DNA from: Aplectana chamaeleonis
Lineage: Eukaryota; Nematoda; Chromadorea; Rhabditida; Cosmocercidae
Reading direction: 5' to 3'
DNA length: 64,000 nt
NCBI GenBank assembly: GCA_029168955.1
Contig: JAPDOI010000290.1
Coordinates: 434,001 to 498,000, forward strand
In this document: in pieces, positions 11,901 to 25,000 of the stretch
Position numbering within the stretch: the first letter of the stretch is position 1
How the letters are laid out: each line of letters starts with the position of its first letter
Translations under genes and position numbers: made by a program
The notes under the pieces: model-generated
Database searches by the model: none
What the model saw: the letters and a program-made list of their open reading frames with translations, nothing else
What the model was told of the DNA's origin: nothing

Positions 11901-14900
11901 ATGATAATATCACTTGATGTGATAAGCAGTAAGAAGTAAAGTAGTTAATGTGAAGCAGTAGGTCACAAACTTGTTAGTCACTTCCCCTGTCCCTTCCCAT
12001 CGAAAAGTACAGCCTACGACGTGTTTTAGCGATTTGGTCTACCAACTGATAATATCACTTGATATGATAAGCAGTAAGAAGTAAAGTAGTTAATGTGAAA
12101 CAGTAGGTAACAAACTTGTTAGTCACTTCCCCTGTCCCTTCCCATCGAAAAGTACAGCCTACGACGTGTTTTAGCGATTTGATCTACCAACTGATAATAT
12201 CACTTGATATGATAAGCAGTAAGAAGTAAAGCAGTTAATGTGAAACAGTAGGTAACAAACTTGTTAGTCACTTCCCCTGTCCCTTCCCATCGAAAAATAC
12301 AGCCTACGACGTGTTTTAGCGATTTGGTCTACCAACTGATAATATCACTTGGTATGATAAGCAGTAAGAAGTAAAGTAGTTAATGTGAAACAGTAGGTAA
12401 CAAACTTGTTAGTCACTTCCCTTGTCCCTTCCCATCGAAAAGTACAGCCTACGACGTGTTTTAGCGATTTGATCTACCAACTGATAATATCATTTGATAT
12501 GATAAGCAGTAAGAAGTAAAGCAGTCACTGTGAAACAGTAGGTAGCAACCTTGTTAGTCACTTCCCTTGTCCCTTCCCATCGAAAAGTACAGCCTACGAC
12601 GTGTTTTAGCGATTTGATCTACCAACTGATAATATCACTTGATATGATAAGCAGTAAGAAGTAAAGCAGTTAATGTGAAACAGTAGGTAACAAACTTGTT
12701 AGTCACTTCCCTGTCCCTTCCCATCGAAAAGTACAGCCTACGACGTGTTTTAGCGATTTGATCTACCAACTGATAATATCACTTGATATGATAAGCAGTA
12801 AGAAGTAAAGCAGTTAATGTGAAACAGTAGGTAACAAACTTGTTAGTCACTTTCCCTGTCCCTTCCCATCGAAAAGTACAGCCTACGACGTGTTTTAGCG
12901 ATTTGATCTACCAACTGATAATATCACTTGATATGATAAGCAGTAAGAAGTAAAGTAGTTAATGTGAAACAGTAGGTAACAAACTTGTTAGTCACTTCCC
13001 CTGTCCCTTCCCATCGAAAAGTACAGCCTACGACGTGTTTTAGCGATTTGGTCTACCAACTGATAATATCACTTGATATGATAAGCAGTAAGAAGTAAAG
13101 TAGTTAATGTGAAACAGTAGGTAACAAACTTGTTAGTCACTTCCCCTGTCCCTTCCCATCGAAAAGTACAGCCTACGACGTGTTTTAGCGATTTGATCTA
13201 CCAACTGATAATATCACTTGATATGATAAGCAGTAAGAAGTAAAGCAGTCAATGTGAAACAGTAGGTAACAAACTTGTTAGTCACTTCCCCTGTCCCTTC
13301 CCATCGAAAAGTACAGCCTACGACGTGTTTTAGCGATTTGGTCTACCAACTGATAATATCACTTGGTATGATAAGCAGTAAGAAGTAAAGTATTTAATGT
13401 GAAACAGCAGGTAACAAACTTGTTAGTCACTTCCCCTGTCCCTCTTCCCATCGAAAAGTACAGCCTACGACGTGTTTTAGCGATTTGATCTACCAACTGA
13501 TAATATCACTTGATATGATAAGCAGTAAGAAGTAAAGCAGTTAATGTGAAACAGTAGGTAACGAACTTGTTAGTCACTTCCCCTGTCCCTTCCCATCGAA
13601 AAGTACAGCCTACGACGTGTTTTAGCGATTTGGTCTACCAACTGATAGTATCACTTGATATGATAAGCAGTAAGAAGTAAAGTAGTTAATGTGAAACAGT
13701 AGGTAACAAACTTGTTAGTCACTTCCCTGTCCCTTCCCATCGAAAAGTACAGCCTACGACGTGTTTTAGCGATTTGATCTACCAACTGATAATATCACTT
13801 GATATGATAAGCAGTAAGAAGTAAAGCAGTTAATGTGAAACAGTAGGTAACAAACTTGTTAGTCACTTCCCCTGTCCCTTCCCATCGAAAAGTACAGCCT
13901 ACGACGTGTTTTAGCGATTTGATCTACCAACTGATAATATCACTTGATATGATAAGCAGTAAGAAGTAAAGTAGTTAATGTGAAACAGTAGGTAACAAAC
14001 TTGTTAGTCACTTCCCCTGTCCCTTCCCATCGAAAAGTACAGCCTACGACGTGTTTTAGCGATTTGATCTACCAACTGATAATATCACTTGATATGATAA
14101 GCAGTAAGAAGTAAAGCAGTTAATGTGAAACAGTAGGTAACGAACTTGTTAGTCACTTCCCTGTCCCTTCCCATCGAAAAGTACAGCCTACGACGTGTTT
14201 TAGCGATTTGATCTACCAACTGATAATATCACTTGATATGATAAGCAGTAAGAAGTTAAGTAGTTAATGGGAAACAGTAGGTAACAAACTTGTTAGTCAC
14301 TTCTCCAGTCCCTTCCCATCGAAAAGTACAGCCTACGACGTGTTTTAGCGATTTGGTCTACCAACTGATAATATCACTTGATATGATAAGCAGTAAGAAG
14401 TAAAGTAGTTAATGTGAAACAGTAGGTAACAAACTTGTTAGTCACTTCCCCTGTCCCTTCCCATCGAAAAGTACAGCCTACGACGTGTTTTAGCGATTTG
14501 ATCTACCAACTGATAATATCACTTGATATGATAAGCAGTAAGAAGTAAAGCAGTTAATGTGAAACAGTAGGTAACAAACTTGTTAGTCACTTCCCTGTCC
14601 CTTCCCATCGAAAAGTACAGCCTACGACGTGTTTTAGCGATTTGATCTACCAACTGATAATATCACTTGATATGATAAGCAGTAAGAAGTAAAGCAGTTA
14701 ATGTGAAACAGTAGGTAACAAACTTGTTAGTCACTTCCCTGTCCCTTCCCATCGAAAAGTACAGCCTACGACGTGTTTTAGCGATTTGATCTACCAACTG
14801 ATAATATCACTTGATAAGATAAGCAGTAAGAAGTAAAGTAGTTAATGTGAAACAGTAGGTAACAAACTTGTTAGTCACTTCCCTGTCCCTTCCCATCGAA

Positions 14901-16020
14901 AAGTACAGCCTACGACGTGTTTTAGCGATTTGATCTACCAACTGATAATATCACTTGATATGATAAGCAGTAAGAAGTAAAGCAGTTAATGTGAAACAGT
15001 AGGTAACAAACTTGTTAGTCACTTCCCTGTCCCTTCCCATCGAAAAGTACAGCCTACGACGTGTTTTAGCGATTTGGTCTACCAACTGATAATATCCCTT
15101 GGTATGATAAACAGTAAGAAGTAAAGCAGTTAATGTGAAACAGTAGGTAACGAACTTGTTAGTCACTTCCTCTGTCCCTTCCCATCGAAAAGTACAGCCT
15201 ACGACGTGTTTTAGCGATTTGAGCTACCAACTGATAATATCACTTGATATGATAAGCAGTAAGAAGTAAAGCAGTTAATGTGAAACAGTAGGTAACAAAC
15301 TTGTTAGTCACTTCCCCTGTCCCTTCCCATCGAAAAATACAGCCTACGACGTGTTTTAGCGATTTGGTCTACCAACTGATAATATCCCTTGGTATGATAA
15401 ACAGTAAGAAGTAAAGCAGTTAATGTGAAACAGTAGGTAACAAACTTGTTAGTCACTTCCCCTGTCCCTTCCCATCGAAAAGTACAGCCTACGACGTGTT
15501 TTAGCGATTTGATCTACCAACTGATAATATCACTTGATATGATAAGCAGTAAGAAGTAAAGCAGTTAATGTGAAACAGTAGGTAACAAACTTGTTAGTCA
15601 CTTCCCCTGTCCCTTCCCATCGAAAAGTACAGCCTACGACGTGTTTTAGCGATTTGATCTACCAACTGATAATATCACTTGATATGATAAGCAGTAAGAA
15701 GTAAAGCAGTTAATGTGAAACAGTAGGTAACAAACTTGTTAGTCACTTGCCCTGCCCCTTCCCATCGAAAAATACAGCCTACGACGTGTTTTAGCGATTT
15801 GATCTACCAACTGATAATATCACTTGATATGATAAGCAGTAAGAAGTAAAGCAGTTAATGTGAAACAGTAGGTAACAAACTTGTTAGTCACTTCCCCTGT
15901 CCCTTCCCATCGAAAAGTACAGCCTACGACGTGTTTTAGCGATTTGATCTACCAACTGATAATATCACTTGATATGATAAGCAGTAAGAAGTAAAGTAGT
16001 TAATGTGAAACAGTAGGTAA

Positions 16021-19000
16021 CAAACTTGTTAGTCACTTCCCTGTCCCTTCCCATCGAAAAGTACAGCCTACGACGTGTTTTAGCGATTTGATCTACCAAC
16101 TGATAATATCACTTGATATGATAAGCAGTAAGAAGTAAAGCAGTTAATGTGAAACAGTAGGTAACAAACTTGTTAGTCACTTCCCCTGTCCCTTCCCATC
16201 GAAAAGTACAGCCTACGACGTGTTTTAGCGATTTGATCTACCAACTGATAATATCACTTGATATGATAAGCAGTAAGAAGTAAAGCAGTTAATGTGAAAC
16301 AGTAGGTAACAAACTTGTTAGTCACTTCCCTGTCCCTTCCCATCGAAAAGTACAGCCTACGACGTGTTTTAGCGATTTGATCTACCAACTGATAATATCA
16401 CTTGATATGATAAGCAGTAAGAAGTAAAGCAGTTAATGTGAAACAGTAGGTAACAAACTTGTTAGTCACTTCCCTGTCCCTTCCCATCGAAAAGTACAGC
16501 CTACGACGTGTTTTAGCGATTTGATCTACCAACTGATAATATCACTTGATATGATAAGCAGTAAGAAGTAAAGCAGTTAATGTGAAACAGTAGGTAACAA
16601 ACTTGTTAGTCACTTCCCTGTCCCTTCCCATCGAAAAGTACAGCCTACGACGTGTTTTAGCGATTTGATCTACCAACTGATAATATCACTTGATATGATA
16701 AGCAGTAAGAAGTAAAGCAGTTAATGTGAAACAGTAGGTAACAAACTTGTTAGTCACTTCCTGTCCCTTCCCATCGAAAAGTACAGCCTACGACGTGTTT
16801 TAGCGATTTGATCTACCAACTGATAATATCACTTGATATGATAAGCAGTAAGAAGTAAAGCAGTTAATGTGAAACAGTAGGTAACAAACTTGTTAGTCAC
16901 TTCCCTGTCCCTTCCCATCGAAAAGTACAGCCTACGACGTGTTTTAGCGATTTGATCTACCAACTGATAATATCACTTGATATGATAAGCAGTAAGAAGT
17001 AAAGCAGTTAATGTGAAACAGTAGGTAACAAACTTGTTAGTCACTTCCCTGTCCCTTCCCATCGAAAAGTACAGCCTACGACGTGTTTTAGCGATTTGAT
17101 CTACCAACTGATAATATCACTTGATATGATAAGCAGTAAGAAGTAAAGCAGTTAATGTGAAACAGTAGGTAACAAACTTGTTAGTCACTTCCCTGTCCCT
17201 TCCCATCGAAAAGTACAGCCTACGACGTGTTTTAGCGATTTGATCTACCAACTGATAATATCACTTGATATGATAAGCAGTAAGAAGTAAAGCAGTTAAT
17301 GTGAAACAGTAGGTAACAAACTTGTTAGTCACTTCCCCTGTCCCTTCCCATCGAAAAGTACAGCCTACGACGTGTTTTAGCGATTTGATCTACCAACTGA
17401 TAATATCACTTGATATGATAAGCAGTAAGAAGTAAAGCAGTTAATGTGAAACAGTAGGTAACAAACTTGTTAGTCACTTCCCCTGTCCCTTCCCATCGAA
17501 AAGTACAGCCTACGACGTGTTTTAGCGATTTGATCTACCAACTGATAATATCACTTGATATGATAAGCAGTAAGAAGTAAAGCAGTTAATGTGAAACAGT
17601 AGGTAACAAACTTGTTAGTCACTTCCCTGTCCCTTCCCATCGAAAAGTACAGCCTACGACGTGTTTTAGCGATTTGATCTACCAACTGATAATATCACTT
17701 GATATGATAAGCAGTAAGAAGTAAAGCAGTTAATGTGAAACAGTAGGTAACAAACTTGTTAGTCACTTCCCCTGTCCCTTCCCATCGAAAAGTACAGCCT
17801 ACGACGTGTTTTAGCGATTTGATCTACCAACTGATAATATCACTTGATATGATAAGCAGTAAGAAGTAAAGCAGTTAATGTGAAACAGTAGGTAACAAAC
17901 TTGTTAGTCACTTCCCTGTCCCTTCCCATCGAAAAGTACAGCCTACGACGTGTTTTAGCGATTTGATCTACCAACTGATAATATCACTTGATATGATAAG
18001 CAGTAAGAAGTAAAGCAGTTAATGTGAAACAGTAGGTAACAAACTTGTTAGTCACTTCCCTGTCCCTTCCCATCGAAAAGTACAGCCTACGACGTGTTTT
18101 AGCGATTTGATCTACCAACTGATAATATCACTTGATATGATAAGCAGTAAGAAGTAAAGCAGTTAATGTGAAACAGTAGGTAACAAACTTGTTAGTCACT
18201 TCCCTGTCCCTTCCCATCGAAAAGTACAGCCTACGACGTGTTTTAGCGATTTGATCTACCAACTGATAATATCACTTGATATGATAAGCAGTAAGAAGTA
18301 AAGCAGTTAATGTGAAACAGTAGGTAACAAACTTGTTAGTCACTTCCCCTGTCCCTTCCCATCGAAAAGTACAGCCTACGACGTGTTTTAGCGATTTGAT
18401 CTACCAACTGATAATATCACTTGATATGATAAGCAGTAAGAAGTAAAGCAGTTAATGTGAAACAGTAGGTAACAAACTTGTTAGTCACTTCCCTGTCCCT
18501 TCCCATCGAAAAGTACAGCCTACGACGTGTTTTAGCGATTTGATCTACCAACTGATAATATCACTTGATATGATAAGCAGTAAGAAGTAAAGCAGTTAAT
18601 GTGAAACAGTAGGTAACAAACTTGTTAGTCACTTCCCTGTCCCTTCCCATCGAAAAAACAGCCTACGACGTGTTTTAGCGATTTGATCTACCAACTGATA
18701 ATATCACTTGATATGATTAGCAGTAAGAAGTAAAGCAGTTAATGTGAAACAGAAGGTAACAAACTTGTTAGTCACTTCCCTGTCCCTTCCCATCGAAAAG
18801 TACAGCCTACGACGTGTTTTAGCGATTTGATCTACCAACTGATAATATCACTTGATATGATAAGCAGTAAGAAGTAAAGCAGTTAATGTGAAACAGTAGG
18901 TAACAAACTTGTTAGTCACTTCCCTGTCCCTTCCCATCGAAAAGTACAGCCTACGACGTGTTTTAGCGATTTGATCTACCAACTGATAATATCACTTGAT

Positions 19001-22000
19001 ATGATAAGCAGTAAGAAGTAAAGCAGTTAATGTGAAACAGTAGGTAACAAACTTGTTAGTCACTTCCCTGTCCCTTCCCATCGAAAAGTACAGCCTACGA
19101 CGTGTTTTAGCGATTTGATCTACCAACTGATAATATCACTTGATATGATAAGCAGTAAGAAGTAAAGCAGTTAATGTGAAACAGTAGGTAACAAACTTGT
19201 TAGTCACTTCCCTGTCCCTTCCCATCGAAAAGTACAGCCTACGACGTGTTTTAGCGATTTGATCTACCAACTGATAATATCACTTGATATGATAAGCAGT
19301 AAGAAGTAAAGCAGTTAATGTGAAACAGTAGGTAACAAACTTGTTAGTCACTTCCCCTGTCCCTTCCCATCGAAAAGTACAGCCTACGACGTGTTTTAGC
19401 GATTTGATCTACCAACTGATAATATCACTTGATATGATAAGCAGTAAGAAGTAAAGCAGTTAATGTGAAACAGTAGGTAACAAACTTGTTAGTCACTTCC
19501 CTGTCCCTTCCCATCGAAAAGTACAGCCTACGACGTGTTTTAGCGATTTGATCTACCAACTGATAATATCACTTGATATGATAAGCAGTAAGAAGTAAAG
19601 CAGTTAATGTGAAACAGTAGGTAACAAACTTGTTAGTCACTTCCCCTGTCCCTTCCCATCGAAAAGTACAGCCTACGACGTGTTTTAGCGATTTGATCTA
19701 CCAACTGATAATATCACTTGATATGATAAGCAGTAAGAAGTAAAGCAGTTAATGTGAAACAGTAGGTAACAAACTTGTTAGTCACTTCCCTGTCCCTTCC
19801 CATCGAAAAGTACAGCCTACGACGTGTTTTAGCGATTTGATCTACCAACTGATAATATCACTTGATATGATAAGCAGTAAGAAGTAAAGCAGTTAATGTG
19901 AAACAGTAGGTAACAAACTTGTTAGTCACTTCCCTGTCCCTTCCCATCGAAAAGTACAGCCTACGACGTGTTTTAGCGATTTGATCTACCAACTGATAAT
20001 ATCACTTGATATGATAAGCAGTAAGAAGTAAAGCAGTTAATGTGAAACAGTAGGTAACAAACTTGTTAGTCACTTCCCTGTCCCTTCCCATCGAAAAGTA
20101 CAGCCTACGACGTGTTTTAGCGATTTGATCTACCAACTGATAATATCACTTGATATGATAAGCAGTAAGAAGTAAAGCAGTTAATGTGAAACAGTAGGTA
20201 ACAAACTTGTTAGTCACTTCCCTGTCCCTTCCCATCGAAAAGTACAGCCTACGACGTGTTTTAGCGATTTGATCTACCAACTGATAATATCACTTGATAT
20301 GATAAGCAGTAAGAAGTAAAGCAGTTAATGTGAAACAGTAGGTAACAAACTTGTTAGTCACTTCCCTGTCCCTTCCCATCGAAAAGTACAGCCTACGACG
20401 TGTTTTAGCGATTTGATCTACCAACTGATAATATCACTTGATATGATAAGCAGTAAGAAGTAAAGCAGTTAATGTGAAACAGTAGGTAACAAACTTGTTA
20501 GTCACTTCCCTGTCCCTTCCCATCGAAAAGTACAGCCTACGACGTGTTTTAGCGATTTGATCTACCAACTGATAATATCACTTGATATGATAAGCAGTAA
20601 GAAGTAAAGCAGTTAATGTGAAACAGTAGGTAACAAACTTGTTAGTCACTTCCCTGTCCCTTCCCATCGAAAAGTACAGCCTACGACGTGTTTTAGCGAT
20701 TTGATCTACCAACTGATAATATCACTTGATATGATAAGCAGTAAGAAGTAAAGCAGTTAATGTGAAACAGTAGGTAACAAACTTGTTAGTCACTTCCCTG
20801 TCCCTTCCCATCGAAAAGTACAGCCTACGACGTGTTTTAGCGATTTGATCTACCAACTGATAATATCACTTGATATGATAAGCAGTAAGAAGTAAAGCAG
20901 TTAATGTGAAACAGTAGGTAACAAACTTGTTAGTCACTTCCCCTGTCCCTTCCCATCGAAAAGTACAGCCTACGACGTGTTTTAGCGATTTGATCTACCA
21001 ACTGATAATATCACTTGATATGATAAGCAGTAAGAAGTAAAGCAGTTAATGTGAAACAGTAGGTAACAAACTTGTTAGTCACTTCCCTGTCCCTTCCCAT
21101 CGAAAAGTACAGCCTACGACGTGTTTTAGCGATTTGATCTACCAACTGATAATATCACTTGATATGATAAGCAGTAAGAAGTAAAGCAGTTAATGTGAAA
21201 CAGTAGGTAACAAACTTGTTAGTCACTTCCTGTCCCTTCCCATCGAAAAGTACAGCCTACAACATGTTTTAGCGATTTGATCTACCAACTGATAATATCA
21301 CTTGATATGATAAGCAGTAAGAAGTAAAGCAGTTAATGTGAAACAGTAGGTGACAAACTTGTTAGTCCCTTCCCATCGAAAAGTACAGCCTACGACGTGT
21401 TTAAGCGATTTGATCTACCAACTGATAATATCACTTGATATGATAAGCAGTAAGAAGTAAAGCAGTTAATGTGAAACAGTAGGTAACAAACTTGTTAGTC
21501 ACTTCCCCTGTCCCTTCCCATCGAAAAGTACAGCCTACGACGTGTTTTAGCGATTTGATCTACCAACTGATAATATCACTTGATATGATAAGCAGTAAGA
21601 AGTAAAGCAGTTAATGTGAAACAGTAGGTAACAAACTTGTTAGTCACTTCCCTGTCCCTTCCCATCGAAAAGTACAGCCTACGACGTGTTTTAGCGATTT
21701 GATCTACCAACTGATAATATCACTTGATATGATAAGCAGTAAGAAGTAAAGCAGTTAATGTGAAACAGTAGGTAACAAACTTGTTAGTCACTTCCCTGTC
21801 CCTTCCCATCGAAAAGTACAGCCTACGACGTGTTTTAGCGATTTGATCTACCAACTGATAATATCACTTGATATGATAAGCAGTAAGAAGTAAGGCAGTT
21901 AATGTGAAACAGTAGGTAACAAACTTGTTAGTCACTTCCCCTGTCCCTTCCCATCGAAAAATACAGCCTACAACGTGTTTTAGCGATTTGATCTACCAAC

Positions 22001-25000
22001 TGATAATATCACTTGATATGATAAGCAGTAAGAAGTAAAGCAGTTAATGTGAAACAGTAGGTAACAAACTTGTTAGTCACTTCCCTGTCCCTTCCCATCG
22101 AAAAGTACAGCCTACGACGTGTTTTAGCGATTTGATCTACCAACTGATAATATCACTTGATATGATAAGCAGTAAGAAGTAAAGCAGTTAATGTGAAACA
22201 GTAGGTAACAAACTTGTTAGTCACTTCCCCTGTCCCTTCCCATCGAAAAGTACAGCCTACGACGTGTTTTAGCGATTTGATCTACCAACTGATAATATCA
22301 CTTGATATGATAAGCAGTAAGAAGTAAAGCAGTTAATGTGAAACAGTAGGTAACAAACTTGTTAGTCACTTCCCTGTCCCTTCCCATCGAAAAGTACAGC
22401 CTACGACGTGTTTTAGCGATTTGATCTACCAACTGATAATATCACTTGATATGATAAGCAGTAAGAAGTAAAGCAGTTAATGTGAAACAGTAGGTAACAA
22501 ACTTGTTAGTCACTTCCCTGTCCCTTCCCATCGAAAAGTACAGCCTACGACGTGTTTTAGCGATTTGATCTACCAACTGATAATATCACTTGATATGATA
22601 AGCAGTAAGAAGTAAAGCAGTTAATGTGAAACAGTAGGTAACAAACTTGTTAGTCACTTCCCCTGTCCCTTCCCATCGAAAAGTACAGCCTACGACGTGT
22701 TTTAGCGATTTGATCTACCAACTGATAATATCACTTGATATGATAAGCAGTAAGAAGTAAAGCAGTTAATGTGAAACAGTAGGTAACAAACTTGTTAGTC
22801 ACTTCCCTGTCCCTTCCCATCGAAAAGTACAGCCTACGACGTGTTTTAGCGATTTGATCTACCAACTGATAATATCACTTGATATGATAAGCAGTAAGAA
22901 GTAAAGCAGTTAATGTGAAACAGTAGGTAACAAACTTGTTAGTCACTTCCCTGTCCCTTCCCATCGAAAAGTACAGCCTACGACGTGTTTTAGCGATTTG
23001 ATCTACCAACTGATAATATCACTTGATATGATAAGCAGTAAGAAGTAAAGCAGTTAATGTGAAACAGTAGGTAACAAACTTGTTAGTCACTTCCCCTGTC
23101 CCTTCCCATCGAAAAGTACAGCCTACGACGTGTTTTAGCGATTTGATCTACCAACTGATAATATCACTTGATATGATAAGCAGTAAGAAGTAAAGCAGTT
23201 AATGTGAAACAGTAGGTAACAAACTTGTTAGTCACTTCCCTGTCCCTTCCCATCGAAAAGTACAGCCTACGACGTGTTTTAGCGATTTGATCTACCAACT
23301 GATAATATCACTTGATATGATAAGCAGTAAGAAGTAAAGCAGTTAATGTGAAACAGTAGGTAACAAACTTGTTAGTCACTTCCCTGTCCCTTCCCATCGA
23401 AAAGTACAGCCTACGACGTGTTTTAGCGATTTGATCTACCAACTGATAATATCACTTGATATGATAAGCAGTAAGAAGTAAAGCAGTTAATGTGAAACAG
23501 TAGGTAACAAACTTGTTAGTCACTTCCCTGTCCCTTCCCATCGAAAAGTACAGCCTACGACGTGTTTTAGCGATTTGATCTACCAACTGATAATATCACT
23601 TGATATGATAAGCAGTAAGAAGTAAAGCAGTTAATGTGAAACAGTAGGTAACAAACTTGTTAGTCACTTCCCTGTCCCTTCCCATCGAAAAGTACAGCCT
23701 ACGACGTGTTTTAGCGATTTGATCTACCAACTGATAATATCACTTGATATGATAAGCAGTAAGAAGTAAAGCAGTTAATGTGAAACAGTAGGTAACAAAC
23801 TTGTTAGTCACTTCCCTGTCCCTTCCCATCGAAAAGTACAGCCTACGACGCGTTTTAGCGATTTGATCTACCAACTGATAATATCACTTGATATGATAAG
23901 CAGTAAGAAGTAAAGCAGTTAATGTGAAACAGTAGGTAACAAACTTGTTAGTCACTTGCCCTGTCCCTTCCCATCGAAAAGTACAGCCTACGACGTGTTT
24001 TAGCGATTTGATCTACCAACTGATAATATCACTTGATATGATAAGCAGTAAGAAGTAAAGCAGTTAATGTGAAACAGTAGGTAACAAACTTGTTAGTCAC
24101 TTCCCTGTCCCTTCCCATCGAAAAGTACAGCCTACGACGTGTTTTAGCGATTTGATCTACCAACTGATAATATCACTTGATATGATAAGCAGTAAGAAGT
24201 AAAGCAGTTAATGTGAAACAGTAGGTAACAAACTTGTTAGTCACTTCCCTGTCCCTTCCCATCGAAAAGTACAGCCTACGACGTGTTTTAGCGATTTGAT
24301 CTACCAACTGATAATATCACTTGATATGATAAGCAGTAAGAAGTAAAGCAGTTAATGTGAAACAGTAGGTAACAAACTTGTTAGTCACTTCCCTGTCCCT
24401 TCCCATCGAAAAGTACAGCCTACGACGTGTTTTAGCGATTTGATCTACCAACTGATAATATCACTTGATATGATAAGCAGTAAGAAGTAAAGCAGTTAAT
24501 GTGAAACAGTAGGTAACAAACTTGTTAGTCACTTCCCTGTCCCTTCCCATCGAAAAGTACAGCCTACGACGTGTTTTAGCGATTTGATCTACCAACTGAT
24601 AATATCACTTGATATGATAAGCAGTAAGAAGTAAAGCAGTTAATGTGAAACAGTAGGTAACAAACTTGTTAGTCACTTCCCCTGTCCCTTCCCATCGAAA
24701 AGTACAGCCTACGACGTGTTTTAGCGATTTGATCTACCAACTGATAATATCACTTGATATGATAAGCAGTAAGAAGTAAAGCAGTTAATGTGAAACAGTA
24801 GGTAACAAACTTGTTAGTCACTTCCCTGTCCCTTCCCATCGAAAAGTACAGCCTACGACGTGTTTTAGCGATTTGATCTACCAACTGATAATATCACTTG
24901 ATATGATAAGCAGTAAGAAGTAAAGCAGTTAATGTGAAACAGTAGGTAACAAACTTGTTAGTCACTTCCCTGTCCCTTCCCATCGAAAAGTACAGCCTAC

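Larger units (their letters stand above)
2297..16020. repeat. Satellite B, diversified left flank
   Basis: Neighbouring monomers differ at many recurrent sites: gatctacc or ggtctacc; atatcacttgatat, atatcccttggtat or ataccccttggtat; agcagtcaatg, agcagttaatg or tagttaaagtg; and a tgtcttttccatcg variant with cggcctacgacgtgtttcaa (3167, 3601, 7943). These combine into a few subfamilies that alternate or recur in blocks. Diversity drops off towards 16 kb; the last cluster of ggtctacc/cccttggtat monomers is at about 15.07-15.4 kb. Confidence 0.88.

Noticed and set aside
3808..15166. Minus-strand open frames of 62-119 codons in satellite B with a hydrophobic NKFVTYCFTLTALLL segment
   Set aside because: They exist only because 144 is divisible by three and type B monomers lack the dyad stop. 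Those checked start at TTG or GTG, and 145-bp copies break the frame. The frame at 43686-44045 is of the same kind.
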